The translations under genes were made by a program, and so were the position numbers. Below, one piece after another: positions 54,484 through 64,000 of a stretch of DNA of 64,000 nucleotides. The stretch covers positions 744,001 to 808,000 of the forward strand of contig MU839840.1 of NCBI GenBank assembly GCA_030411725.1. The letters are read 5' to 3'. The number at the start of each line of letters is the position of its first letter. Within the stretch, counting starts at the first letter, position 1. Under the pieces are notes generated by a model. That model was not told where the DNA came from and did no database searches. It saw nothing but the letters and a program-made list of their open reading frames with translations. The DNA comes from Echria macrotheca. Its lineage: Eukaryota > Ascomycota > Sordariomycetes > Sordariales > Schizotheciaceae.

Positions 54484-54752
54484 TGGTGTGATGGGTGAAC
54501 TTATCCACAGACTATCTGGTCTATGGTGGTGATGCGTGTTGTGTGTGTAAAGATGGAAATGGCCGGAAGGCGCAGGATGGAATATGTGTTAGGTCAGGAA
54601 GGAGCACCCCAGGCAGGATAGCAGGAACACACGGACCACAGCACCTGTATTTGGCCAGCCAGAGGGCTCAACTCTCCTCTTTCAAAAAAACAATCATCCT
54701 TACCACCAGTTCTTCATATGGTGGTATGGGGCCTAAGGCACCCACCCCACAA
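54484..54752 (+). repeat. Dispersed repeat, copy C (long form)
   Basis: Outer parts match copy B (51733-51867) and the inner part 54598-54720 matches copies A and D. It is therefore the fullest copy here, about 270 bp. It ends 49 bp before the 3' end of the next minus-strand gene. Confidence 0.75.
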
Positions 54753-54800
54753 TAAATACAGATATATATCTCCATCATTTTGTACAATGCATCATAATCA

Positions 54801-56891
54801 TCACTCATAGTACCTCGTCTTCGTCCGATCCAACCTCCCCACCCCTCCGGTCCCTATCGTCCCATTTCCATCCACCGATCCGAGCGCAATATACCCAACC
54901 GGCTCGGCCGAATTGACATCGCCATACCTCACCTTGACATCCCGCATCAAATAACTCCGATCATAGTCACCCATCGTCGAGCCCCCCGGCGGCCGGCCGA
55001 CAAATGGACTATCCCGCACAACCGTCGTGAAGTTCATCGAAAGGTGCGGCCCACGCAGCACGAAACCTACAAGAACCAAATTCGCCACGGCCGCGAGCAG
55101 CGGGATCAGAACCGCCACGAAAAACACGACAAGCCACCCCGTCGACGCGGCGAAGACGGGCTCCTCGGTCCACACGGCCGCGGCCGTCGTGTTCTGGAAG
55201 TTGATCTCAAACGTCTCGGAGATCTCGAACTTGCCGCCAAACGTGTAATTCGCATTGTTATGGTCCGGCACGTACCGGTCGTACCCGATGCACGCGACCC
55301 AGTACGTGTTCAGCGCCTGCGCGAGCAGATCGAAAAACACGGGCTGGTTGTTGAGCGCCGCCTTGTCGCGGTCGTTGTCCTCGGTCGTCTCGGTCACGCC
55401 CAGCAGGCCCAGGATGTACCGCGACAGCGTCGAGGGCTGCGAGTTCCGGCCCGGCACGGCGGTCAGCAGGTTGTCGAGGTAGGGCGACCGGTCCGGTGCT
55501 GGTATCTCGCTGTCGATGCCCGTGATGTTGGGTGACGCGTGCGGCTGGACCGACCGCCGTATCCTTCCGACGCCGCACGCGCCGGCGCGGCAGTGTACCT
55601 CGCTCTCGACGTAGGTCGTGCTGATCGTACAGTTGGCGAAGAACTTCCAGTGGTCTTCGATCACGAACAGGATCCGACGCGCTTCGTTGCTGTTGGTCCG
55701 GTTGTTGCGGTACAGATCGTAGCTGCGGTCGGTGAAGGCGTTGATCCCCGACTGGGTCGAGGTGTAGTTGAAAGGGAGCGGGCTTATGGTGGCGTTGGAC
55801 AGCAAGGTGATATTTGGCGATTTGCCGTCCTGCGCTGAGATGAGCGGCTCGCATTGTAATGCCCAGTACGAGGTTTCCAGCGAGAAGCGGGCAGCTCCGG
55901 TCTGCGCCGCAGCCATGCTGATGGGGATGCCGATCAGGGAGGAATAATCCTTCACGCCGATACCTGTGAATGTGTCGAACCATCCGTTCGAATCCGGTTG
56001 CATCCTCCGCCCGAGAGTTTCGATCGAAGGGATCTTGACGTTGTTCCACAGATCCATCGGTGAGTTGGTGACGTTTGGCGAGCTAACGAGGGCGGCGCTG
56101 AAGAGAGCGTTGGCGCGGGCTTGGAAGACGATGCGCGTGGATGAGGGGGCCGGCACGACGCCGGTGTTGTTCATGCTGAGGTACGGGAACACGGTCGCCA
56201 CCTCGGTCATGTTGGGCTGGTAGTAAAACGCCCGCAGCGACGACTGGCCGCCCAGGGGCGACAGACTCCAAAGACTTAGTAGCAACACCGAGAGCAGACC
56301 CCCTCCGCGCGTCGTAACCGCCGTGATCAGCGTCCCGGCGAAGGACGTGCTGCCTTGCAACTGATCGAGGATTCCGAGCAGCTCTCCGCTCTCGGCCCGG
56401 TACATGGCGATCAGTCGGGTGCACCGGCCGACGGTGGCGGCGAAGAAGATGGGAAATAGTGTGGGTGCCTGATGTGGTCAGTATCGATCCCCGTCTGCTG
56501 TTGGTCCGCCGCATACAATGATACTCCCCTGCGCAAGCTGCGCGCTCTTCACGTCCAGGTCGGCCTTTGACACGCCGATGCTGCGCGCAATCCCGATCCC
56601 AAACGCCGCCAATGCGAGCCAGGCCAGCAGGAGAACAACATCCCCAAACACCGTCAACGCCGTCAGCCACGGATGTCGTTTGAGCAATCGCGGCTGCTGG
56701 GGCCATCCCGGTATCGTCGGTCTCCCTGTGTCCTGCACCCACGAATCGGCCTTCTTGGCCGGCTGGTCGTATTCCGTTGGCGCTGGCGCCGGCCGGAGCA
56801 GACTGTGCGACGAGAAATCGGTCAGTTGCACGTCATGTCCGCCGTAGCCCGTCTGCTGCGGGGAGGACAGGTACGGTGATCGCGGGTCCAT
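54801..56891 (-). CDS. Large fungal membrane protein of unknown function
   Basis: Two exons, 56891-56517 and 56468-54801, 680 aa; a 48-nt intron (GTATGC to CATCAG, branch ACTGAC) joins QGSII to APTLFP. Cytosolic Pro-rich start (MDPRSPYLSSPQQTGYGGHD), membrane helices at about 78-100 and 125-145, a helix around 170-185, then a large lumenal or extracellular region with many N-x-S/T sites and scattered Cys (ALQCEPL, ANCTIS, VHCRAGACGV). A last helix near 565-590 (GWLVVFFVAVLIPLLAAVANLVLV) precedes a cytosolic tail. This topology is common in filamentous ascomycetes and has no assigned role. Confidence 0.82.
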
Positions 56892-57749
56892 CTCCGGCTC
56901 CGGTGTTGTTTCTGGAAAGAAAAAAAGGGGAGAGCGCGAGTCATCCTATAAAAAGTTTCCGAACCGATCAGTTCGGTAGCTTCCCGGCACTTGATCCTTG
57001 ACTTGGTGCCTAGCGGGCCCCTGTTTCTCCATCTTGTTCCCCTGTACGGCGGTCTGTGGTTGGACGACCTGGGCTTACCCTGTCAGCCCTGATGGCGAAT
57101 TTGAGACGCGAAGGATCGCTTATGTTGTACGCTTCTCCCGCACGGTTACGCCCAAAGCTTGGCTTGGTTCTATATCCGTATCGCGTGTAACATTGTGGTA
57201 CTTTTGCACCGCTTGCCTTGCCATCCACCCGTGTGGCTGATTAGAGGCCTGTTTAGTATTTGTTAGTGCAGCCTGTGAACCCTGAACCTCAGCTTTCGCA
57301 CTATCTTCAGGTACTTGTATATCAGGATGGCGTTCACACCGCCCTATTCGCGCCGTCGTTGGCATGGACAAGTGTGCTTTTAGCACTTTCGAAATGGCAC
57401 TGGGATTGGGGCTACTTTGAATGCCGATGATGTGCGGAAGAATGGCATACGACAGGCCAGCAGGGCGTACCCTGCGTGGGTTATAGTGGACACTTGGGGG
57501 GTGCGCTACCTATCTTCCAAGTCGTCGTTTTGCTCCTTTCTCGTTTCAACGATCATCGAAGTAGTAGGAATGCAAGGCAAGACGAAAGCCGCCAGTATCA
57601 GAGCCAGGAGTTTGAAGCACTCTAACTGGGTGGATAGTAATTGCCAAGGGAGTACTTCTGTCACAATGGTATGGATCCTAGTACTGTTCCACTTCAGCTA
57701 CCGTCCCTAGCCCTACTATATTTGTCTGCCGAGGAGATTCAGCTTAGAT
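56892..57749. other. Intergenic, no gene seen
   Basis: About 0.86 kb between two minus-strand membrane-protein genes; it should hold the promoter of the gene at 56891. No feature recognised. Confidence 0.45.
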
Positions 57750-59201
57750 CTACCCCAGTAATTCTGTCCACCATGGCTTGAAGGTGCCCGCAGCATCGTA
57801 CGAGGCGAGGTAAACGGAAAACATAACAACAGTGAAGATAACATTACCAGCAGATACCATCTTTCGTGCCAGAGCCTCGTACTGTTTTGCATCCATCGAT
57901 ACATCCCATGAAAAGAATATAAGCCAGTAAGCAAACGCCATGGAAAGAACAAAAAACAGGAACCAAAGTGTATCGCCCGTGTAAACAAAACCTTGATCGA
58001 CAACATGATACATGAATGTATGCGGTTCAAAGAATGATGTGAAATTTGCCGGCGTATATTTCGAGCCGCCTTCCGGACCGTTTTGGAAAGTGTAGCTCAG
58101 CGACGCAGCGGTCCACCAAACCCAAACTGGGACATAAAAAAGCAAAAAAGGAATGGCCACCCCTCCTGGAAGTTGTCTCGGCAGCCAGAAGACACCAACC
58201 AAGCCAAACCAGAACGACAATCTCGCTGAAATCAAGGCTATGACCTCGCTGAAAAACGACGCAACGCCCTTGAGGAACCACACAAAGCCAGTGGCGTCTT
58301 CGGGGAACCAAGGACGGAAGGCGGCCAAATAAGCCGGGTAGCCGAAGACGGGGAGGTGCAGCGCGATGAAGAACGCCTGCCAGTGGCCCGAGTACTTTTG
58401 TAGATCCCTGCTGAGGTCCTGGACGGTGCGAACGGCCGCGTACATCTTGAGCTCGTCCATCTCGCGCAGGTGGAGGAGGACAAGCAGCGCCTGCACCGTC
58501 GTCCAGCCCACAAACATGAACACGCCGGCGGCCGTGAACCAGCCTATCCCCGTGACGGCCAATAGCTTGATAAGCACGAACAGCTCGGTAAGCCCGGTGA
58601 AGAGGTCGATGCGCAGCTCGCGGTGGGCGAGCACGTTGGAGCCAAAGGCCTCGCGGAGGATCCGCGACTTCTCTGTCTGTGGCGAGAACCCGGGGAAGGA
58701 GTTTGTCCTACGCGGCGGCCGACTCGCCTCAACGTTTGACGGGGATGTGTCGGCATCCTCCATCTGCTGCTGCTGCTCGGCCATCTCGGCATCCAAAAAA
58801 CTCCCGCTGATGAGCTTCTCCAGCAGACCGCCGACGGTACCATCCTTGCTCAGGGCGCCGCGCAGCAAGAGCAGGCCGCTGGCCGTCTCCTGCAGACGCG
58901 CGACGATGACAGCGGGCGGGTCGCGCCGGCGCGCCGCCTTCCACGCTTTGACGCCGAGGTGCCACAGGATGATGAGGGCCTCGACCAGTGAGGCGATGGG
59001 GTTGCATCGCCAGAAGAAGCCGCTGACGCCGTGGAAGAGGAGGCTGCCGTACGGCTGTGTCAGTTGGCACAGCTGCAGGGTGAGGAACATGCCGACCAGG
59101 TTTTCGCGCTTGAACTGGTCGCTGCTGTCCGTCTCGGTTTGAGGTCCGGCTGTGTTATTGCATCGCGAGAATGTCTCGTTTAGAGCTGTAGAGAGGTTCA
59201 T
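57750..59201 (-). CDS. Multi-pass membrane protein of unknown function
   Basis: 483 aa, intronless. The frame is open to 59354 but ATG 59201 (MNLSTALNETFSRCNN) is the natural start. Helices lie around 36-55, 68-85, 195-240 (LFVLIKLLAVTGIGWFTAAGVFMFVGW), 275-300, 310-345, 350-375 and 400-460. The cytosolic stretch 125-190 is Gln/Ser-rich and charged (AEQQQQMEDADTSPS). It ends GTFKPWWTELLG. No transporter, channel or enzyme signature is evident. The tandem, same-strand pairing with another unknown membrane protein at 54801 is noted, but no shared sequence was seen. Confidence 0.75.
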   Translation of the reverse strand: MNLSTALNETFSRCNNTAGPQTETDSSDQFKRENLVGMFLTLQLCQLTQPYGSLLFHGVSGFFWRCNPIASLVEALIILWHLGVKAWKAARRRDPPAVIVARLQETASGLLLLRGALSKDGTVGGLLEKLISGSFLDAEMAEQQQQMEDADTSPSNVEASRPPRRTNSFPGFSPQTEKSRILREAFGSNVLAHRELRIDLFTGLTELFVLIKLLAVTGIGWFTAAGVFMFVGWTTVQALLVLLHLREMDELKMYAAVRTVQDLSRDLQKYSGHWQAFFIALHLPVFGYPAYLAAFRPWFPEDATGFVWFLKGVASFFSEVIALISARLSFWFGLVGVFWLPRQLPGGVAIPFLLFYVPVWVWWTAASLSYTFQNGPEGGSKYTPANFTSFFEPHTFMYHVVDQGFVYTGDTLWFLFFVLSMAFAYWLIFFSWDVSMDAKQYEALARKMVSAGNVIFTVVMFSVYLASYDAAGTFKPWWTELLG

Positions 59202-60354
59202 CTTTGGCTGTGGGGTTTTTATGGGATGGGTGGAGGAAAGTATAGGTACCTTAGGTAGAAGTGTTTGAGTGCCCGGGCAAAACTCCAGGAACAGTGTGGT
59301 ATGATGAGCAAAACTTTTATACTGATGCAAACCTCGCGACAGGACACAGAACATACCTAATGATTTTCAGCCGCACGCCAAACCCCTGCCGTCCTTTCTA
59401 CGGATTCGGCCAGCTTGTAACACCCCCCACACCTCCTTGATGCAACTGAACGCCATATCACATTTACGGCCAATGATAACGATAGTCAGTCAATGCGCAA
59501 TTTTACGTCTGAGGAAGATCCGGAATCTGAACTTTGCCTTGTTGAACCCTACAGCATCAGGGACGTAGTTAATAAGGAGAGACCCAGGAAATTTCGCACC
59601 TGACGAAGTCAAGCATGAGATACTTAGGTACCTTAGGTACCTGGGCAGTTGACGAATGGAACTATCACGATGCACTTGAAACTCATTTTAGTTTCTACGC
59701 GGCCGCCGAGAATCATTGAGATGGATACACCCATACCTACTTTGCCACGACGAAATAAAGATCTTGGTGTTTTCTCGCACACACATCTCCCCAACAGCGT
59801 CTCTCCAAGTCACGTTATAAAATGCTATATGGAATGGCAACCCCGACTCAATTCATTGATATGGTATTGAAGGTGCATGTGGTGTACCGTGTAAACGTAA
59901 AAATATGTGGTCTCGTGACCGCCGCAAAACCCGGATTTACCCATCCCCCAGCTCTCGGTGTTCAGAGTGCAACCCTCACGGCTCATGTGCCGCAGCCCAG
60001 ATCTACCCCAGCACCACCCTCCCAAACCCCTTCCAGTTCCCCGCGCCGGTACCCGGTGCCTGGACGTAGCATTCAGACATCAGCGGTTTAGGTTTCCTGG
60101 AGTCACTCGGTGCGGTCATTTAACGGGTTGTGAATTGAGTCCTCCTGACAGCACGAGTATTTTCTCAAGATGAACTGGTCAGAGATATTTTTAAAAAGAG
60201 AGAGACAGGCTTTCCTTGTCTTTTGTCGGAAGTCTGGAGGGCATATTAGTCTCATTACCTTACCTAGATTAACCCTCAAACAAATAGTACCTATTCTTCA
60301 GGTTCAAAACATTTCACCAAAGTCCCCCAAAATACGATAGCCAAAGCAGTCCAC
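59202..60354. other. Divergent intergenic region
   Basis: About 1.15 kb between the membrane protein and the GH16 gene. TACCTTAGGTACC motifs at 59248 and 59628-59642 are partly palindromic. No gene. Confidence 0.45.
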
Positions 60355-61674
60355 ATGCCGTCCCCCCTCGCCATCCTCTTCCTCCTCCTCGCCAGCCACC
60401 TAATACCCCCATCCCAAGCCTGGACCCCCCCAAGCTACCTCCCAACCTACCAAACCCTCTTCTCCGAACCCTTCACCGGCCCCTCCGGAATCTTACCCTC
60501 GACAAATACCTGGACCATCCTCTCCGCCGACCTAAACGTAAACCACGAGCTAGAGACCTACCGCGCCGACCCGCGCTACGTCCAGCTCTCCGGAGGGAAC
60601 ACATTGCAACTAGTCCCCTGGCGCGACTCCTCCTCGCGGGGCGGCTGGTCCTCGGGCCGCATCGAGTCAAAATACACGTTTATCCCCCGCGCGGGTGCGA
60701 AGACGATGGTTGAAGCGAGTATACGGTTTGGTGTTGGTGAGGTAGGAACGAAGAAGGGGATTTGGCCGGCGTTTTGGATGCTCGGGGATGCGGTCCGCGA
60801 TGGATCGGGGACGGGGTGGCCGGCTTGTGGGGAGGTCGATGCGATGGAGACGGTTAATGGGGTGTTGACGGGCTATGGGACCGCGCATTGTGGTGTGTTC
60901 CCTGGGGGTGTGTGCAATGAGCCGAGCGGGTTGGCGGGGTCGGTGACGATTCCGGATCAGGGGTGGTATGTCCTCCTTTTTCTTTTCTTTTCTTTTCTTT
61001 TGTGTCAGCCGTTTTTACTCTTTCTCGTTTTGAGTATTTTGGGTGGTTCAAACGACGCGGTGGTTTTAACCTACCTATTTTATTTGGGACTGGAAAGAAC
61101 CACACACTCTCCTCCGGAAACACCACGCCCTGGGGCACTACCTGTCTTCGCCCAGCAGGTCATATGGAGTGAGGCATTTGGTACCTATATAGGTTGTTAG
61201 AAGTGTCTGGCAGCCCTGCACGGCGTGAGCCCCAAGGCCAAGATGACCAGCCATTGGATTCGTCTTCTTCCTCTTATTCGTGGCCCCCTCCCCTTTACAG
61301 GACTAAGGCTGAAAGTCTTCCGGCTGCAAAGGCAGCGGTGGCGTGTCGTGTGGGATCGCACGCCGGCGCAGTGGCAGGACGAGAGTATCGCGTGGTATCT
61401 CAACGACCAGCTCTACCACCAGCTCTTCGGCTCCCAGATCGGCGATTTAAACACCTGGGCTAGTCTGGCGCAGCGGCCTCTGTTCTTTATTCTGAATGTT
61501 GCAGTAGGCGGGGATTGGGTAAGTCATTTCCGCTTTCCCATTGACTGTGCACGAGCTTGCGATTTTGCTAATAAACCACTCTGATGATAGCCTGGATATC
61601 CCGACGGGAACACGGTCGACGGATATGCGTCGATGATGGAGGTTGGCTACATTGCGCATTATGTTTCGGTTTGA
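60355..61674 (+). CDS. Secreted glycoside hydrolase family 16 (beta-glucanase-like)
   Basis: Three exons, 60355-60965, 61332-61518 and 61591-61674, 293 aa, normal for the family. Signal peptide 1-22 (MPSPLAILFLLLASHLIPPSQA). The jelly-roll core has WSSGRIESKYTF, GIWPAFWMLGD, then the catalytic GEVDAMETVNG with E160-x-D162-x-x-E165 (nucleophile and acid/base). After the first intron come WRVVWDRTPAQWQDESIAWYLND and, after the second, GGDWPGYPDGNT. Members cut beta-1,3 or mixed glucans in walls. The first intron is 366 nt, unusually long here; it starts with a TTTTC microsatellite. Its acceptor (CAAAG) was chosen because it rebuilds the conserved Trp. Confidence 0.87.
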
Positions 61675-63742
61675 TCCAGGCACTGGGACTCGGGTTACTT
61701 TGGATTCCGATACCGCGCGGAAGAATACCTCCCTACCTACCCAAGGCTGTCCGCAGATGATGTGTTGTTGAGTTCGTCTATATCAGCGGGAAGGTCGGGC
61801 GGTAACTCGGATAGGTAGCCATGATGCGCCTGCCCGGGCAGCCAGAGACCAAATTCAAAGGATCGAGATCGCGGACCTTGGACACAGAGAAAATTATATC
61901 TTCATCTCAGTGTCGAGAAATATGGCCTCGACGTGTTTCTGTCCCGTCTCGCCGGACGCAAGGAGCTGTGGGGTACTCTCTTCGCCCTCGTGAAGACATC
62001 AAATAAAAGGACCGACGAGGGAATGCGGCCGACTAAGACTCGGAGAATATGACCTTGATCGTAGTCTCGAGGACTCCGGTGAAGAACAGAGTTTTCAGAC
62101 GAGGGTGGTCGCAGCGGGGCATCGGGTCAGGGAAGACTTTGTCGAAGTTAGGTCTCTTAGGCCAGGAAGGAGCACCCAGGCAAGAAGGAAGTCGCGCAAG
62201 GACCACAGGCACTGTATTACTGTATTCTAGCCACGGCCACAGGGCCATCCTCTCTCCCACAAAACAAGCAATTAAGTTGACTACTCAATTTGTCCTCCAG
62301 AGCAGAGATGCAGCCTGCCACTGCATAGCTGTGGACCACGCACGCGATGGCCATCCTGCAGGGCGCTATTTAGTAGGTGAAAAGTATCCCTCGCACAGAA
62401 CCCGTTCATATTCTGAAAGCGGTCCCAAACTCAGCGCAGGTATATTTCGGACGAGCCTCGGTCTGCCTCACGAGTAGCCTGGACAGCTCTGAAGCCCCGA
62501 AGCTGTCGGCCAAGGTTTGTTCTCATGGGACTTCACCTTGGCAGCCAAGGACAAGCAACCGCCCTCAGCATGTGCCCACGCATTCCCTCGACATGAATGA
62601 GAAGAGCAGAGGAAATTATACCAAACGGCTCCGGAATATCAAGGTCCGTAACAGCGCATCCAGACTCGGCCCTACTACAGCACTCGCCCCAAGCTCAACT
62701 AACCATCCCTGCTGCAATACGGACAAGGTAATAAAGTGGTGGGGCCGGGTACACACAAGACCAGACGCCGTGTGGAGAACGCTGAGAGGCTCTGCGGAAG
62801 CTAGATATATCCTGTGTACCTCTCCTGGGGCACCTAGTGGTAAGTGCGGGTCGAACATGCGGGGAAGCTCAAGATGCCCAGACTGACAGACTTCAAAGTT
62901 TATCGTGCAGCTTGTCATCTAGATCGCGGGCCCTTTGACGGCGGCATGATTTCTCCGACTTCCCGACGACAGCCTTTCATCCGAAGTAAAAAAAGCTCCT
63001 AACTTCCGGAACGCAACGCCGGTGTAGATAACAACAATTCGACGACCGCCACCAACCGATACATCATCGACAGAGATCTCTCCAAGACGGCAATATATCG
63101 CAAACAACCTACAAGGTCGCTTCGGGTCTGCACGGTGGTCCGTCCCCCCGCGCAGCCGCCGACCCCATCATCCAATTTAGCGCATGAATCAAGACCCGGG
63201 GCGTTGCTTATAGGCTGGCGAGCTACTCCGCAGACGGCTACCCGGGTCGGGAAAGGTTGCCTGTTCCTGTGCACTGGGAAAGATCGAGGTACACACATGG
63301 GGCCGAGAAACGATCCAAGCAGTAGTAGCATTACCGGTATATTGCGGGCGGAACGAAACAACAGCCAAAAGCGAGCCAATCATGACAGGGCATGCCGGGA
63401 GCTCGGTTCCGTCTGCTCGAGCGGGAACCTGGGGCCGGTGTGGTCGCCCGGTACTTGAATGCAAATAATCACCCGGGATTGGCGCGATTGAACGGGGCGG
63501 CACCCGTCGCCAAGGATTGCAGATACAAGCGTGCAACGGGGGGTTGATTATAACCCAATTTGCTGGATGAAAGGAATCTGGATTGCTTGCGCCGTGGCGA
63601 GGCCTCACTGGGACTCAGGGTCCCTGTTTGTAGAAGCAGGGCGAATGGTATAGAGGGCTCGTTATGGGTGGGTGTTTGTTTGGCCGCGTCAGCCCCTTTT
63701 TTTCTGTTTATACTCATCCAACGACCAGGAAACTCCCATAGG
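61675..63742. other. Intergenic, holds one dispersed-repeat copy
   Basis: About 2 kb without a supported gene apart from the repeat at 62165-62275. ORFs at 62377-62886 and 63189-63608 have no domain. Confidence 0.45.
62165..62275 (+). repeat. Dispersed repeat, copy D
   Basis: Shares AGGAAGGAGCACCCAGGCA, GGACCACAGGCACTGTATT and CCACAAAACAAGCAAT with copies A and C. Confidence 0.75.
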
Positions 63743-63803
63743 CGATCCAATGTCCGGGCCCGGGCCACCATATACGTTGATTGACCCCATCCTTGGTATG
63801 GAG

Positions 63804-63821
63804 CGATCCAACGTTGGATCG
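63804..63821. promoter_or_regulatory. 18-bp perfect palindrome, candidate operator
   Basis: CGATCCAACGTTGGATCG, about 34 bp upstream of a TATA box. A half-site CGATCCAA repeats at 63743-63750. This arrangement suits a dimeric zinc-cluster regulator, but the factor is unknown. Confidence 0.5.
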
Positions 63822-63854
63822 GTGGACTTATACACCGGTACCTTGACGTCGACC

Positions 63855-63862
63855 TATATAAA
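63855..63862 (+). promoter_or_regulatory. TATA box of the last gene
   Basis: TATATAAA, 76 bp upstream of ATG 63938. Confidence 0.55.
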
Positions 63863-63937
63863 TCCGGTAGTGCCGTCGTGGATGAAACAACCCGAGTTCG
63901 ACACACCTGGTTTCGAGGACACGGCTACCTATTCACC

Positions 63938-64000
63938 ATGAAGACCGCCTCCATTCTCTCAGCTTTCTTTGCTGTCGTCAGCGCCTCTCCTCTGGATGCG
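63938..64000 (+). CDS. Start of a secreted-protein gene, cut by window edge
   Basis: Only 21 codons are in the window. MKTASILSAFFAVVSASPLD is a clear signal peptide, with a likely cut after VSA. A TATA box and a palindromic site sit at normal distances upstream. The mature protein, and so its function, lies outside the window; fungal secreted hydrolases often begin this way. Confidence 0.6.
   Translation, partial: MKTASILSAFFAVVSASPLDA

Noticed and set aside
1..64000. CRISPR arrays, bacterial operons, ribosome-binding sites, riboswitches
   Set aside because: Introns, gene spacing and protein families are fungal nuclear; no regular spacer arrays or prokaryotic signals were seen.

Overview
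The window looks like nuclear DNA of a filamentous ascomycete, probably a Sordariomycete. The evidence is short GT-AG introns with fungal branch sites, about 25 spaced protein genes on both strands, a tRNA-Leu with an anticodon-loop intron, and families expanded in these fungi: UstYa/DUF3328, GT32/OCH1, GT69/CAP59, 2EXR, STAND-type N-terminal domains and secreted SET proteins. Lineage is inferred from gene content only. One 10-N assembly gap lies at 21092-21101.

Layout. 1-4600: a partial minus-strand gene at the left edge, an eroded Ty3/Gypsy polymerase fragment (about 2110-2650), a tRNA-Leu(AAG) and a 70-bp inverted repeat. 4.6-25.2 kb: a Pro/Ser-rich surface protein, a cytochrome P450, a small secreted protein, an OCH1-type mannosyltransferase facing an acyltransferase-3, an old yellow enzyme next to the gap, and two small conserved proteins. 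25.9-32.2 kb: a GT69 mannosyltransferase, a poorly resolved gene with an in-frame stop, a secreted HExxH protein (DUF6055-like) and a DUF1772-like membrane protein. 32.7-41.1 kb: a protein with a STAND-type N-terminus and a ubiquitin-like domain, then a compact group of a small secreted repeat peptide and two UstYa-type proteins, then a four-helix membrane protein. 41.4-42.5 kb: a nonautonomous DNA transposon with an exact 8-bp target duplication. 42.9-61.7 kb: RNase H, F-box-like protein, AT-hook protein, secreted SET-domain protein, a Tc1/mariner-type MITE, a frameshifted 2EXR gene, an amino-acid permease, two large membrane proteins and a GH16 glucanase. 63.9 kb: start of a secreted-protein gene cut by the window edge.

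The most interesting locus is 35.5-39.1 kb. A previously unmodelled three-exon gene encodes an 84-aa secreted peptide with two copies of a CX8C unit (ICAR-S/T-DQ, then SCLRKKS). The copies are separated by Kex2-type KR and KK sites. It lies beside two proteins that each carry two HxxHC motifs, the signature of UstYa oxidases that modify fungal ribosomal peptides (dikaritins). The repeat arose by tandem duplication of a 179-bp genomic unit that included an intron. I infer a small ribosomally synthesised peptide pathway; the product is unknown.

Most genes need splicing to read through. I worked out introns by hand and state exon positions, so boundaries are predictions. Many intergenic stretches of 0.4-3 kb hold nothing I can identify.
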